A stretch of 64,000 bases of DNA from an uncultured Muribaculaceae bacterium (lineage in GTDB: Bacteria; Bacteroidota; Bacteroidia; Bacteroidales; Muribaculaceae). The DNA is taken from the NCBI GenBank assembly GCA_910577315.1, contig CAJTME010000008.1, forward strand, positions 1-64,000, given 5' to 3'. The notes beneath the pieces are model-generated. The model was not told the origin of the DNA and ran no database searches. It saw only the letters and a program-made list of their open reading frames with translations. This document shows positions 17,401-24,978 of the stretch, piece after piece (position 1 is the first letter of the stretch; the number at the start of each line of letters is the position of its first letter). The position numbers and the translations under genes are program-made.

Positions 17401-17969
17401 GCCAGCTTACACAGCTTGCCGACCTCACTTTCGCCGACCTCGCCCGCACCGGCCAGACCGATGACGACCCGGCCATCGACCGCAACATGCCCGACCGCGA
17501 GATTGTCGATGAATACACCAACAGCGTCATGGAGGCGGCTGCGCGCCAGGGGCTTGTGCTGCACTCAATCCTGTCGCAGATGGCAACCATCGACGACCTT
17601 GATTCGGCCATCGCCTACCACAGGCGCGACATCGAGGCCGGTGAGCTCGAAAATTACCGCCGCATGCTCGACGAGGCGTTCAGCCGTGGGGGGGGCCAGG
17701 CTGCGTCATGGTTCTCGCCTGACAATCCGAGGGTTACGATGGAGCAGCCCATCTACAATGCCGCCACCGGCGAAAACCGCCGTGTCGACCGCATCGTGTG
17801 GCTGCCCGACGGCACCGTCAACATCATAGACTACAAGTTCACCACGGCGCCGCGCCGCTCCCACCTTGTTCAAGTTAGGGAATATGCCTCGTTGCTCGAA
17901 AGCATGGGCTACGGCGATGTCAAGGCGCATCTCTGGTATCCCCTGCTCGGCAAGATTGTAGAAGCATAG
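14457..17969 (+). CDS. addA: AddA/RecB-type UvrD helicase with C-terminal nuclease domain
   Basis: 1170 residues. The superfamily 1 helicase motifs appear in order: Walker A KASAGSGKTYTL (6-17), ITFTNMATAEMK (motif Ia), LIDEFQDTSTLQW (motif II, about 411), GDEKQSIFRWRGG (III, about 443), ILTIHKAKGLEWD (V, about 800) and LYVAFTRAARELN (VI, about 881). The C-terminus (about 1110-1127) has DRIVW...IIDYK, the catalytic pattern of a PD-(D/E)XK nuclease as in AddA/RecB. The predicted role is processing of double-strand breaks for RecA loading; recA is at 48716. The usual AddB partner is not adjacent on either side. Confidence 0.9.
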   Translation: MLTIYKASAGSGKTYTLAYEYIKLLLGVKLGDGYVLNHPKYARDAQLRRPHSRILAITFTNMATAEMKSRIIRELEGLTHVPEAGGKDAAYAADLTAAYGCTREELASVARKSLNLVLNDYSAFNISTIDSFFQTVLRSFAREIDRQGDYRVELEERAVLSQALTLLFDDVNLGGDESRAVADWLKEMARERMEQGDDFNPFNRQSPMYGQLVGNLAKTFNEDFIAREAEMTQYLADNSRLLKFRNWLRAEIEALAAREMEATRALHDGLAGYGKSRDLTSLVKFLQKILAAGRPDKDMVAALTRPTTKYLQKIKDGEGADSYPDGSWARISAWYDTMVECGNRRLIYAEMLAKINTLRSLVYIHGFIERYRQENNLILIADTNSLLGSIIEGTDTPFIYERVGMQLENFLIDEFQDTSTLQWRNLRPLLANSLDQGYDSLIIGDEKQSIFRWRGGDPALLATKVADEDFPGNNTVRGNRPGENTNYRSAHDIVRFNNAMFSRIAALPGMDVPGYAGVAQSLGKPATGLSAWIRVNDLTAEGKEGRERSLEKLAADIIDQHRRGYSLSDIAILCRSKDECTEVADYLLANHHDTIRVISNEALKLVNSQAVRLIISMLEIIDKSYGTDTQEAAAADEAPARLTDDEKKLMRKMAKRRQSAMLADSFEYYHSHGASVEEALQKAIESSRRAVARLLEAIDRAEVPAGAVTEDGGHGLMTDLDSLRKLAPASLPALVEAIIMLKIPERMQNDERPYISAFVDIVGQFTGNFIPSVHSFLNYWRENRHGFAIQAGANEDAVNILTIHKAKGLEWDCVHIPFLNWYLDPEKSEQWFELGDEFPVDVRPPIMYLEPNRSFVDWDGSPFAGVIRRKNMEKCGDEVNVLYVAFTRAARELNVTMLAPSKVRKELRKASDVVAAAMLMPGAGNVGDDALYMNLEDFMVAPEGGSSFEFGAPTAPVVKKPHADAEPLSGPPFRVSFNPLNSQLTQLADLTFADLARTGQTDDDPAIDRNMPDREIVDEYTNSVMEAAARQGLVLHSILSQMATIDDLDSAIAYHRRDIEAGELENYRRMLDEAFSRGGGQAASWFSPDNPRVTMEQPIYNAATGENRRVDRIVWLPDGTVNIIDYKFTTAPRRSHLVQVREYASLLESMGYGDVKAHLWYPLLGKIVEA

Positions 17970-17992
17970 TGCCAGGCCCGGGAGCCTGGCAC
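17969..17992 (+). terminator. Hairpin at the end of addA
   Basis: GTGCCAGGC (17969-17977) pairs perfectly with 17984-17992, overlapping the addA stop codon. There is no T-run, so termination is uncertain. Confidence 0.4.
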
Positions 17993-18017
17993 GTAATTGG
18001 ATTGGTTCTGTCGGGGT

Positions 18018-18914
18018 TCAGTTCACGGTAAACTTGCGCGTGGTTTCTCCGGCGCGGACGATGTATATTCCCTTGCCGGGGAGGGTGACGGTGGCGTCTG
18101 TGCCGCCGGGAGCGATGGTGCGTACGAGGTTTCCGGCACAGTTGTAGACCGATACGGCTCCTGCGGCTCCCGAGACGGTGAGTTCGTTGCCCTGGACCGA
18201 CATTGTCGGGGCGTCGGCGGCGGCATCGGCTATGCCGAGGGTGCCGTTGCTGTAAAGGGTCTTTCCGTTGTTGGTCGCTTCTATCAGGGCGCAGGAACCG
18301 CCTATGTCATTGAACCTGTTGTTATCAAGCACTCCGTTGATTGAACCGATGCCCATTATCCATTGGCCGGAATCTAAGGGACCATCGAGGCCGGCAGGAC
18401 CGCCCTGTTCCATTTCTTCTTTGCTTGTATAACTCTCGACAATCATCAGTTCGCGGCCACAAAAAAGCATAAAGTTCCACGTGGTGGCGACGCACTGGAT
18501 GTAGAGGGCGTAGGGTTCTTTTCCACCGATGTGGCGGCTCGACAGGCTGTAGATGTAGCAGCCTTCGCCGGGTTTCAGTCCGAAATCGTAGGCGAGGTGC
18601 CATTTGTCGTTGTCGACGTAGAGCTCGGGGTCGAGGAAATAGACCTTGTCGCCCTCGGTGCGGATATAGAGGGGCGGCTCTTGGTTGGTGCCGTCGAGAA
18701 AACTGTGGTACATGTTGAGGGCGGTGACGCCATCAATGACAGTCTCTCCACTGATTTCAGTGACTTCCATGCGGTGCACCATGAACGGCGGCCCACCGTG
18801 AACCTCGGTTATCCACCGGGTTCCGTCCTCGAAATAGTTATGGTCATAAATGCCCTGACCACTGGACGTAATCGAAATGATGGCGGAAATGACAAACAGG
18901 ATTTTCGTTTTCAT
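18018..18914 (-). CDS. Secreted protein with T9SS-like C-terminal module
   Basis: 298 residues with signal peptide MKTKILFVISAIISITSSGQ. The body is beta-rich with many aromatic residues (for example DPELYVDNDKWHLAYDFGLK) and resembles the short secreted proteins common in Bacteroidales; I recognise no enzyme motif. The last 75 residues (VYNCAGNLVRT..., LPGKGIYIVRAGETTRKFTV) match the T9SS type A pattern. It converges with addA. Upstream of its start is the repeat-rich gap. Confidence 0.78.
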   Translation of the reverse strand: MKTKILFVISAIISITSSGQGIYDHNYFEDGTRWITEVHGGPPFMVHRMEVTEISGETVIDGVTALNMYHSFLDGTNQEPPLYIRTEGDKVYFLDPELYVDNDKWHLAYDFGLKPGEGCYIYSLSSRHIGGKEPYALYIQCVATTWNFMLFCGRELMIVESYTSKEEMEQGGPAGLDGPLDSGQWIMGIGSINGVLDNNRFNDIGGSCALIEATNNGKTLYSNGTLGIADAAADAPTMSVQGNELTVSGAAGAVSVYNCAGNLVRTIAPGGTDATVTLPGKGIYIVRAGETTRKFTVN

Positions 18915-19060
18915 AGAAGTAGCGTTAAATATGTTATTTGGTTATTGATGCCTTAAAGTTATGTAATTTTATTTTAAAATCCTAATTTTAGGTGAAGAAA
19001 ATGAATTATTTAAATTATTTTAACATATATATATTCGGGTTTTGAGGTTGCTTGTCCTCG

Positions 19061-19250
19061 CCAAGAGCCAAATGGCGATTGGTGGGGTAGTCGGGAGTAC
19101 CACCAACAAAAGTCCTGAGAGGACGTTATCGTGACCCCTCATTATATCGTCCTCTACAAGGACTTGATGATATATAGCCTCCAATCGCCCCACCAATCGC
19201 GTTCCGCTCTTGGTGGGGTTAACGACGATGGCGTCATCTTCGATGACTGC
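19061..19250. repeat. Dispersed repeat family R2, copies at 19.1 kb
   Basis: Begins with a degenerate 27-bp copy of the R2 core in one orientation (19061-19087), continues through a hairpin built on AAAGTCCTGAGAGGACGTT, then has a perfect core copy in the other orientation (CCCCACCAA arm 19188-19196, TTGGTGGGG arm 19210-19218). That is followed by the conserved tail TTAACGACGATGGCGTCATC. Related copies lie at 19471, 34059 and 37131. It occupies the non-coding stretch upstream of the AraC-type gene. Confidence 0.8.
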
Positions 19251-19307
19251 GCCGGAACCAATTGCTTGTGGCGGATTATTGGTTTGCTATGGGAAAACAA
19301 TGCGCCT

Positions 19308-19860
19308 GCGGCGCTACACAGGGTTGGCGGGAGACAGGGTCGCCTGCGGCGACTACATGCTCTTTTTGTTTAGCCATGCGGGTGGGTTTGGCACCTGCGG
19401 CGCTACATATTGTTGGTTAACACGATAGCGTCCTCTCCGAGGACTTTTTTGTGGGTGGTGCTCCCTGCTGCCCCACCAATCGCGTGCCGCTCTTGGTGGG
19501 GTTAACGACGATGGCGTCATCTTCGATGACTGTTGGCGTGCTTGGGTGGCGGGAGCTTGCGCGGGCGCTGCATGCAGCGCCCCTACTGTCTGTCGGGTGC
19601 TAATCTTATGGTAATCAGCGATGTGTAGAGTTGCTGGCAACAGGGCGGCTGGATGGCAAAACCTTAAAAATATGTAGGCGCCCTTTATGGGCGCCATTGT
19701 ATCTCCGCCTACCGCGTGTAGCGCCGCAGGCGCATTGTTTTATGGTGTGCTGGGGCTTGTGCGGGCGCTGCATGCAGCGCCCCTACTGCGGCTTGTCAAC
19801 AATATGTCGCGCCGGGTGGACGGATGGGAAAATCTTAAAAATATGTAGTCGCTGCGGGCG
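19308..19860. repeat. Palindrome-rich mosaic of short repeats
   Basis: Contains two identical 20-bp perfect palindromes GGGCGCTGCATGCAGCGCCC (19563-19582 and 19763-19782), each followed by CTACTG. It also has several copies of TGCGGCGCTACA in both orientations (19308, 19393 and, reversed, about 19720), a GGCGCC...GGCGCC hairpin near 19677-19695, and two copies of CTTAAAAATATGTAG (about 19662 and 19833). I see no gene. Its span overlaps R2 copy b. Confidence 0.75.
19415..19532. repeat. Dispersed repeat family R2, second copy
   Basis: CACGATAGCGTCCTCTCCGA leads into the 31-bp core 19471-19501 and the same tail (TTAACGACGATGGCGTCATC). It lies 283 bp downstream of the previous core, in direct orientation. 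Confidence 0.8.
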
Positions 19861-19928
19861 ACCTTGTCTTCCGGCTGGCGGGGTGAAATATTTTTTAGAC
19901 AAAAGGGACAATATCCAAGGATATTTAG

Positions 19929-19936
19929 TAACTTTG
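19929..19936 (+). promoter_or_regulatory. -7 box of the AraC-family gene
   Basis: TAACTTTG ends 17 nt before the ATG at 19954. This also supports choosing that start over an upstream in-frame one. Confidence 0.6.
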
Positions 19937-19953
19937 TCGAAAATTGCCCTGCC

Positions 19954-20874
19954 ATGGAAAAGCTTATCGAATTTTCAAACGCCGCCAAACTCCAGACCGT
20001 CGCCTCGGATTACAGCCAGATTGACGACTCTTATCTTTTCAGCCATATCACTCCGGGCAGCGGCGGTCTGTCGAAACTGCTGGTGCCCGCTCCGCTGAAA
20101 CTGGGGGGCACCCTGCTGTTGCTCATGCGCGAGGGCTCGCAGGTGACCATTGAAATCAACCTGGAGGAATTTACGCTGGGGCCGGGCTCGTTTGTGAGCA
20201 TCTTTCCGGGCAACATCGTCAAGATAAAGGATTCCATTCCTGACGATGTGGACATCTACGCGCTGTATTTTGACCTTAAGTTCGCCCAGGACATCAACAT
20301 CAACCTCACGGCAATATCCATTCCCCCGCTGTTGCAGAAGCCGCAGAACGTGGTGGATTTCACACAGGAGGAATCCGACCTGCTGGCGCGTTATTTCGAG
20401 CTGATGCACCTCAACAATCTCGAGGGCATGAACAATCAGCTGAAACGTTCAATCGCGGGCAGCCTGGCGGCGGCCCTGTTCTATCAGCTGGTTGAGTTTT
20501 ACCACCGGCGCCTCGCGGGAATGATAGACAAGCAGACCGAGGGCAATGTGACGGGACGCCGCCACGACTATGTGCGTGACTTCATAAAGCTGGTGCACCT
20601 TCATTATGTTAAGGAGCGTTCGGTGGCTTTCTATGCCGACAAGCTTTTCATCTCGCCGAAATATCTGTCGCTGCTGGTCAAGGAGGCGACGGGGCGCTCG
20701 GCGGCAAAGTGGATTGACGATTTCGTGCTGATGGAGGCCAAAAACATGCTGAGGTTTTCGGGGAAAAACATACAGCAGGTGGCCTATGCCCTCAATTTCC
20801 CCACCCAGTCGTCGTTCGGCAAGTATTTCAAGCATCTCACGGGCATGTCGCCCACCGAGTATCAGAAATCGTGA
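19954..20874 (+). CDS. AraC-family transcriptional regulator
   Basis: 306 residues from the ATG at 19954, chosen because a -7 box sits inside the longer frame. The N-terminal 170 residues form a cupin-like sensor domain (FTLGPGSFVSIFPGNIVKIK). The C-terminal 100 residues carry the double helix-turn-helix: HYVKERSVAFYADKLFISPK, YLSLLVKEATGRSAAKWID, then NIQQVAYALNFPTQSSFGKY and FKHLTGMSPTEYQ. Orphan AraC regulators of this layout are common in Bacteroidales. No divergent target gene adjoins it; upstream is only repeats, so its regulon is unknown. Confidence 0.92.
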   Translation: MEKLIEFSNAAKLQTVASDYSQIDDSYLFSHITPGSGGLSKLLVPAPLKLGGTLLLLMREGSQVTIEINLEEFTLGPGSFVSIFPGNIVKIKDSIPDDVDIYALYFDLKFAQDININLTAISIPPLLQKPQNVVDFTQEESDLLARYFELMHLNNLEGMNNQLKRSIAGSLAAALFYQLVEFYHRRLAGMIDKQTEGNVTGRRHDYVRDFIKLVHLHYVKERSVAFYADKLFISPKYLSLLVKEATGRSAAKWIDDFVLMEAKNMLRFSGKNIQQVAYALNFPTQSSFGKYFKHLTGMSPTEYQKS

Positions 20875-20883
20875 CCCGCGCGG

Positions 20884-21387
20884 TCAGCTTGCCAGCATCA
20901 GAATCAAACCGATGAACACGAGGCCTATGGCGAGATAGCCGATGGCCCGGAAGGTGGGAAGATGGCGGACGGCCAGGGTGTTGCCGCGCTTGATTTTCAG
21001 TTTTATGACGGCGCGACCGTTGATTGAAATCAGGAACAGGGCTATGGCGGCTATGAATATCCAGATGCTTACCCACGGGCTGATGCTCAGGGGCGTGTCG
21101 GGGCTCATGGCGGTATATTTGGCGGTAATCAGGAACAGCAACACAACCATCACGACGAGGGCGCAGACTATGGCGAGGGTCTTTTTGACGTAGCCCGTCA
21201 TTCCCTGGCGGCGCGCGTAGACCATCTTATATGCCGATACGCCGATGATGATGGCTATCCCGGCCACGAGGGTCCACAGTCTCGGAGCGCCGGTGCGGAA
21301 AAACAGCTGCCCGGCGAATATCAGGGCGAGGGCGGCGTACAGCAGTCCATTGCACAGCCCTTTGTGTGGGTATTGAGGTTCTTGCAT
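20884..21387 (-). CDS. Hypothetical integral membrane protein
   Basis: 167 residues with four or five predicted membrane helices (about 15-30, 37-53, 70-88, 104-122, 146-166) and short basic loops such as KMVYARRQGMTGYVKK. I recognise no family. It converges with the AraC gene (9 bp between stops) and has no clear promoter. Confidence 0.7.
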   Translation of the reverse strand: MQEPQYPHKGLCNGLLYAALALIFAGQLFFRTGAPRLWTLVAGIAIIIGVSAYKMVYARRQGMTGYVKKTLAIVCALVVMVVLLFLITAKYTAMSPDTPLSISPWVSIWIFIAAIALFLISINGRAVIKLKIKRGNTLAVRHLPTFRAIGYLAIGLVFIGLILMLAS

Positions 21388-21469
21388 GATTATGTGTCGT
21401 TATAAATAATTATCGCTCATATTATTAACGCACTGGGATTCGCGGGTGTTCACCGCCGGAAATAAAGCG

Positions 21470-21502
21470 CCCCGGCTGTCATCGCTTTTATGACAGCCGG
21501 GG
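21470..21502 (-). terminator. Terminator of the secreted-protein gene at 21526
   Basis: A perfect 13-bp stem (21470-21482 with 21490-21502), 23 bp beyond the stop codon. The T-run on the minus strand is weak. Confidence 0.6.
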
Positions 21503-21525
21503 AGCGGCATATGTGAGGGATGTGT

Positions 21526-22860
21526 TTATCTTACGACTACCTTTGCGGTTTCGTTGCCGCTACGGACGATGTAGATGCCGGCGGGGAGGTTTGAAAGGCC
21601 GGTCATCGCGCCGGAGAGGTTGTAGGCGCGTGCTCCGGCGGGCGCGGTGATGCAGCCTTTGCCGCCGCGGATTGCGCCCGAACCGATGGCCGGGCTTGCA
21701 ACGCCTTCGGGAGAGAAGTCCTCGATGTAGTCGGCGATGGGGCCGGTCCAGCGGCCAGTCATGCGGTCGTTTTCGGGAGTGACGAGGTCGAAGTCGAAGG
21801 TGAAGATGTCGCCGTCGCGGGAGACTTTCACGGTGCCGTCGGCGGCCAGGCCGACGTTGGCTTCGTTGAGGTCGTCGTCATATATGGTGAGAGCCGTGCC
21901 GATTGCGGCATAGTAGCCGCCGAAGATGTCATACCACACGCCCTGCATGAAGGTGCCGGGGGTGGGGCCGGCGGTGAATACGTCGACGGGCGTGAATTCG
22001 CCGACGAGGTCGTCGAGATTCATGCGGCCGTTGTCCTCAACGAAGATTTCGGTGTTGAACAGGTGGCCCGGGCCGATGATGAATCCGTCCTCGTCCAGCT
22101 CAACGCCGTAGAATGTGATGGTGTAGTCGCCGTCAGAGTAGCGTCCCGAGGCGTTGGGAATGTCCATGACGGTGTCGCCGTCGAGGGGAGTGTAGCCGTA
22201 TATGTCCTCGTAGGGTACCTGGCCGGAATATGTGACGGTGGCGTTGGTGCGGTCGGCTTCCTCATAGGATTCGTCATACAGGACGGCCTCGCAGGTGAGG
22301 GAGATGTCGTAGCCCGCATCGCCGGCGGTGATGGTGAGGGTGCCGGATTCGGTTTCGTACGAGTAGCCATATATGCCGTTATCCTCGGGATCGTCGGGAT
22401 TGTAGAACGCGTCGATGAGTTCGGTCATGCTTGGCACGAATGTGGACGGCTCGAGGTCTTCCGAGCCGGTGAAGGTGCCGGTCGGCAGGGCGAGCACCGT
22501 GGCGTCGCTCGCCTCGGTGACGAGCAGCACGCGCGCCATCTGGCCGGGTGCGGTGGGATTTCCTTTAGACATGTTGTCGCCCGACGACAGGAAAAGGTAA
22601 TAGACGTCAGTTCCGTTTTCAAATATGTCTCCAAATTTGTAAAATGAGGCTTTTTGTGCCGTGAAAGATACCTGCGGGTTCTCGGGGGAGCGCGCAGGAG
22701 CCGTTATCTTAAGGGTATTGAGCCGGGGCTGGTGGAGTGTGGCGTTTTTTTCGAGGGCGTCGCGCCAGTTGGCCTGATGTGCGGCCAGCGATGCGGGGAC
22801 GGCGCCATGTGCGACAAAAGCGAGAGTGAGGAGAGTGGAAATGGTGTAGAGTTTTCTCAT
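21526..22860 (-). CDS. Secreted protein with T9SS-like C-terminal module
   Basis: 444 residues from the ATG at 22860, where a signal peptide begins (MRKLYTISTLLTLAFVAHGA). The body has repeated beta-sandwich-like stretches rich in D, G and T (for example GRYSDGDYTITFYGVELDED) and no catalytic motif I recognise. The C-terminus (AYNLSGAMTGLSNLPAGIYI, then VRSGNETAKVVVR) is the compact T9SS-type tail shared with other secreted proteins in this window. The promoter is 30 bp upstream and a hairpin follows the stop. Confidence 0.8.
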   Translation of the reverse strand: MRKLYTISTLLTLAFVAHGAVPASLAAHQANWRDALEKNATLHQPRLNTLKITAPARSPENPQVSFTAQKASFYKFGDIFENGTDVYYLFLSSGDNMSKGNPTAPGQMARVLLVTEASDATVLALPTGTFTGSEDLEPSTFVPSMTELIDAFYNPDDPEDNGIYGYSYETESGTLTITAGDAGYDISLTCEAVLYDESYEEADRTNATVTYSGQVPYEDIYGYTPLDGDTVMDIPNASGRYSDGDYTITFYGVELDEDGFIIGPGHLFNTEIFVEDNGRMNLDDLVGEFTPVDVFTAGPTPGTFMQGVWYDIFGGYYAAIGTALTIYDDDLNEANVGLAADGTVKVSRDGDIFTFDFDLVTPENDRMTGRWTGPIADYIEDFSPEGVASPAIGSGAIRGGKGCITAPAGARAYNLSGAMTGLSNLPAGIYIVRSGNETAKVVVR

Positions 22861-22889
22861 ATCGGATAGTGGTTTTGTGGTTATGGTGG

Positions 22890-22920
22890 CAAAGTTATAA
22901 TTAACTTCGCTATTATGCAA
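22890..22920 (-). promoter_or_regulatory. Promoter of the secreted-protein gene
   Basis: On the minus strand TTG (22918-22920) and TAACTTTG (22890-22897) are 20 bp apart. Confidence 0.7.
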
Positions 22921-22976
22921 GTAAAAATGCAAATAAATGCTAAAAATACTTGCTTATTTCTATCCGGGACAGGAAA

Positions 22977-24020
22977 TCAGTATCCGATTGCTTCGGGAAG
23001 CTCGGGGCGGAGGGCGTAGGTGTTGCGCAGGCGCTCGAAGTCGTCGGGGTTTGCCTGCAGGGCGGCGGTGTCGGCGGTGGGATCGTAGCCGTTGAGGGCG
23101 GCGGCTTCCGTTATGGAGCCGGCGCATGGGGCGATGACGATGGGGGCGCCGGCGGCGTCGGTGACGGGCGTGTCGGGCAGGCCGAAGTGACGGCAGAGCG
23201 CCGACAGGGCCATCTGCGAGGCGCGTTGCTTGCCCTGGATGGAATATCCGGCGATGTGGGGGGTGGCTATGGATGCGAGGGCGAGCAGCGCGGTGTCGAG
23301 GCGGGGTTCGCCCTCCCAGCAGTCGATGATGGCGGGGCCGGCGATTCCGGCCCGCAACGCTTCGGCCCAGGCGCGGTTGTCGACCACGGGGCCGCGGGCG
23401 CTGTTGATGATGATGGGGGCGCGGCGCAGCGAGTTGAAGAAAGCCGCGTCGGCCAGATGGAACGTGGGATGGGCGCCGCCGTGGGTGAGCGGCGTGTGGA
23501 AGGTGATTATGTCGGCGTGGCGGGCGATTTCGTCGAGGGTGTGCCAGTGGGCGCCGCCTTCGGACTGCTGGCGGGGAGGGTCGCAGAGCATGACCTCCAT
23601 GCCGATGGCGCGGGCCCAGCGTTCGACAATCGAGCCGACATGTCCGACGCCGACGATTCCGATGCGGTACTGGCGCAGGGGGCGGTTGATGACGCGCATC
23701 AGCGATGAGAACACGTATTGAGCCACGCCCGGAGCGTTAGAACCCGGAGCGTTGGCCACCTCGATGCCGGCTGAGGCGCACCAGGGGAGGTCGATGTGGT
23801 CGGTTCCGATGGTGGCGGTGGCGATGAAGCTGACCCGCGAGCCCTCGAGCAGGGCGGCGTCGCAGCGGTTGCGTGTCCTGACGATGAGGGCGTCGGCGTC
23901 GCGGACGGCGTCGGGGGTGATTTCGGGATAGGGCAGGTATGAGACATCGGCCAATCCGGCCAGGGCGTCGAGGAACGGCACATTGCGTTCGACGATTACT
24001 TTCAAAGAGTTATTCGCCAT
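22977..24020 (-). CDS. pdxB: 4-phosphoerythronate dehydrogenase
   Basis: Second step of the DXP-dependent pyridoxal phosphate pathway; NAD-dependent, cytosolic. 347 residues from the ATG at 24020. The D-2-hydroxyacid dehydrogenase fold shows the Rossmann loop GIVGVGHVGS (121-130), catalytic-region IINSARGPVVD (204-214), a Glu in DCWEGEP (233-239) and H255 in ATPHIAGYS. The C-terminal dimerisation extension typical of PdxB is present. The start overlaps the end of the preceding membrane-protein gene by 19 bp. A longer frame to 24416 runs inside that gene and is rejected. Confidence 0.93.
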   Translation of the reverse strand: MANNSLKVIVERNVPFLDALAGLADVSYLPYPEITPDAVRDADALIVRTRNRCDAALLEGSRVSFIATATIGTDHIDLPWCASAGIEVANAPGSNAPGVAQYVFSSLMRVINRPLRQYRIGIVGVGHVGSIVERWARAIGMEVMLCDPPRQQSEGGAHWHTLDEIARHADIITFHTPLTHGGAHPTFHLADAAFFNSLRRAPIIINSARGPVVDNRAWAEALRAGIAGPAIIDCWEGEPRLDTALLALASIATPHIAGYSIQGKQRASQMALSALCRHFGLPDTPVTDAAGAPIVIAPCAGSITEAAALNGYDPTADTAALQANPDDFERLRNTYALRPELPEAIGY

Positions 24021-24955
24021 AGGTAAAGGAGCACGTAGGCGCCGCAGACGCCCAGGACGGCCGCGTACTGGCGCTCGTAGCGGTGGTTTACGAAATAGTG
24101 GGTTATCTGATATGACGCGCACATGTTGAGCAACGGCAGGTAGGCCAGCAGGTTGTTGTAGTTGAAGGCCATTGCCGCGATGGTGATGAAGGCCACCAGG
24201 GTGAGGGCGCCGTTGTAGGCGCGGGCCTGGGCGTTGTAGGCGATGGTCTTCATAACGTTGAGCACCGTCGATGTCAGCAGCAGGAAGGTGGTGAATCCGG
24301 CCACGAGAAGAAGGTAGAGCGCCGAGCGCAGGTTGAGGGCCTCGAAGACGCTGGTGATGTCGGGCGCGTGGATGTCGGCGAGGCCCACGAAGCCGAAGCC
24401 CAGGAGGATTATCCACACTGTGAGCAGCCCGAGGACCGAGGCGAGGAATGTGCGCAGGTTGAAGATGCGCATCTGCGCGCAGATTATCCAGAACACCGGA
24501 ATGAAGGCCACGAAACAGTATTGAGTGGCGGCGCCGAGCGACAGAATCATGAATGCCAGGAACACGCGCCGCACCCGCCAGGGGTTGTCGTAGCAGCTGA
24601 ACAGCAGGAAGATGCCCGAAATGACGCCTAACGCCACCAGGGTTCCTGAGTTGAGGGTGAGGAGTTCGCGCGGCACGGCGGCCTGCATCATGGCGAACAG
24701 TCCGATCTGGAGCTTCGTGACGGCCCGCAGCACGTTATATGCCTTGTTTACCACCACCATCATCACCATTATCAGGGCGTTGAGGGCGAGGTTGGTCAAG
24801 GCTCCGGCCCATTGCGGCAGGGGCCATGTGGCGGCCGAGGGCAGGCAGATGCCCTGGTCGCCCTGGGGAGGGAGGATGTTTGTGAGGCCGCCCGTGAGCA
24901 GCAGGAATATGACAGCGGCCGCCACCATGATGGTGGCGGCCTGTGATGAGTGCAT
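24002..24955 (-). CDS. Hypothetical polytopic membrane protein
   Basis: 317 residues from the ATG at 24955; a TTG at 24982 overlapping the purD stop could add 9 residues. Eight to nine hydrophobic helices span the protein, with conserved-looking loops such as FSCYDNPWRVRRVF and HYFVNHRYERQY. I recognise no characterised family, though proteins of this type are frequent in Bacteroidales. It lies between purD and pdxB, overlapping pdxB, so the three form one operon. Confidence 0.72.
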   Translation of the reverse strand: MHSSQAATIMVAAAVIFLLLTGGLTNILPPQGDQGICLPSAATWPLPQWAGALTNLALNALIMVMMVVVNKAYNVLRAVTKLQIGLFAMMQAAVPRELLTLNSGTLVALGVISGIFLLFSCYDNPWRVRRVFLAFMILSLGAATQYCFVAFIPVFWIICAQMRIFNLRTFLASVLGLLTVWIILLGFGFVGLADIHAPDITSVFEALNLRSALYLLLVAGFTTFLLLTSTVLNVMKTIAYNAQARAYNGALTLVAFITIAAMAFNYNNLLAYLPLLNMCASYQITHYFVNHRYERQYAAVLGVCGAYVLLYLWRITL

Positions 24956-24978
24956 CTTGCGGCTTAGGGCTGAACTCT

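Noticed and set aside
14610..17564. Two long minus-strand frames (540 and 437 codons) across addA
   Set aside because: Both are antisense to the helicase, whose motifs are complete in order; the minus translations have no recognisable domain or plausible start.
24908..24932. A near-perfect GC-rich palindrome around ACCATGATGGT
   Set aside because: It lies inside the membrane-protein coding sequence and is explained by alternating Ala/Met/Val codons; no regulatory context.
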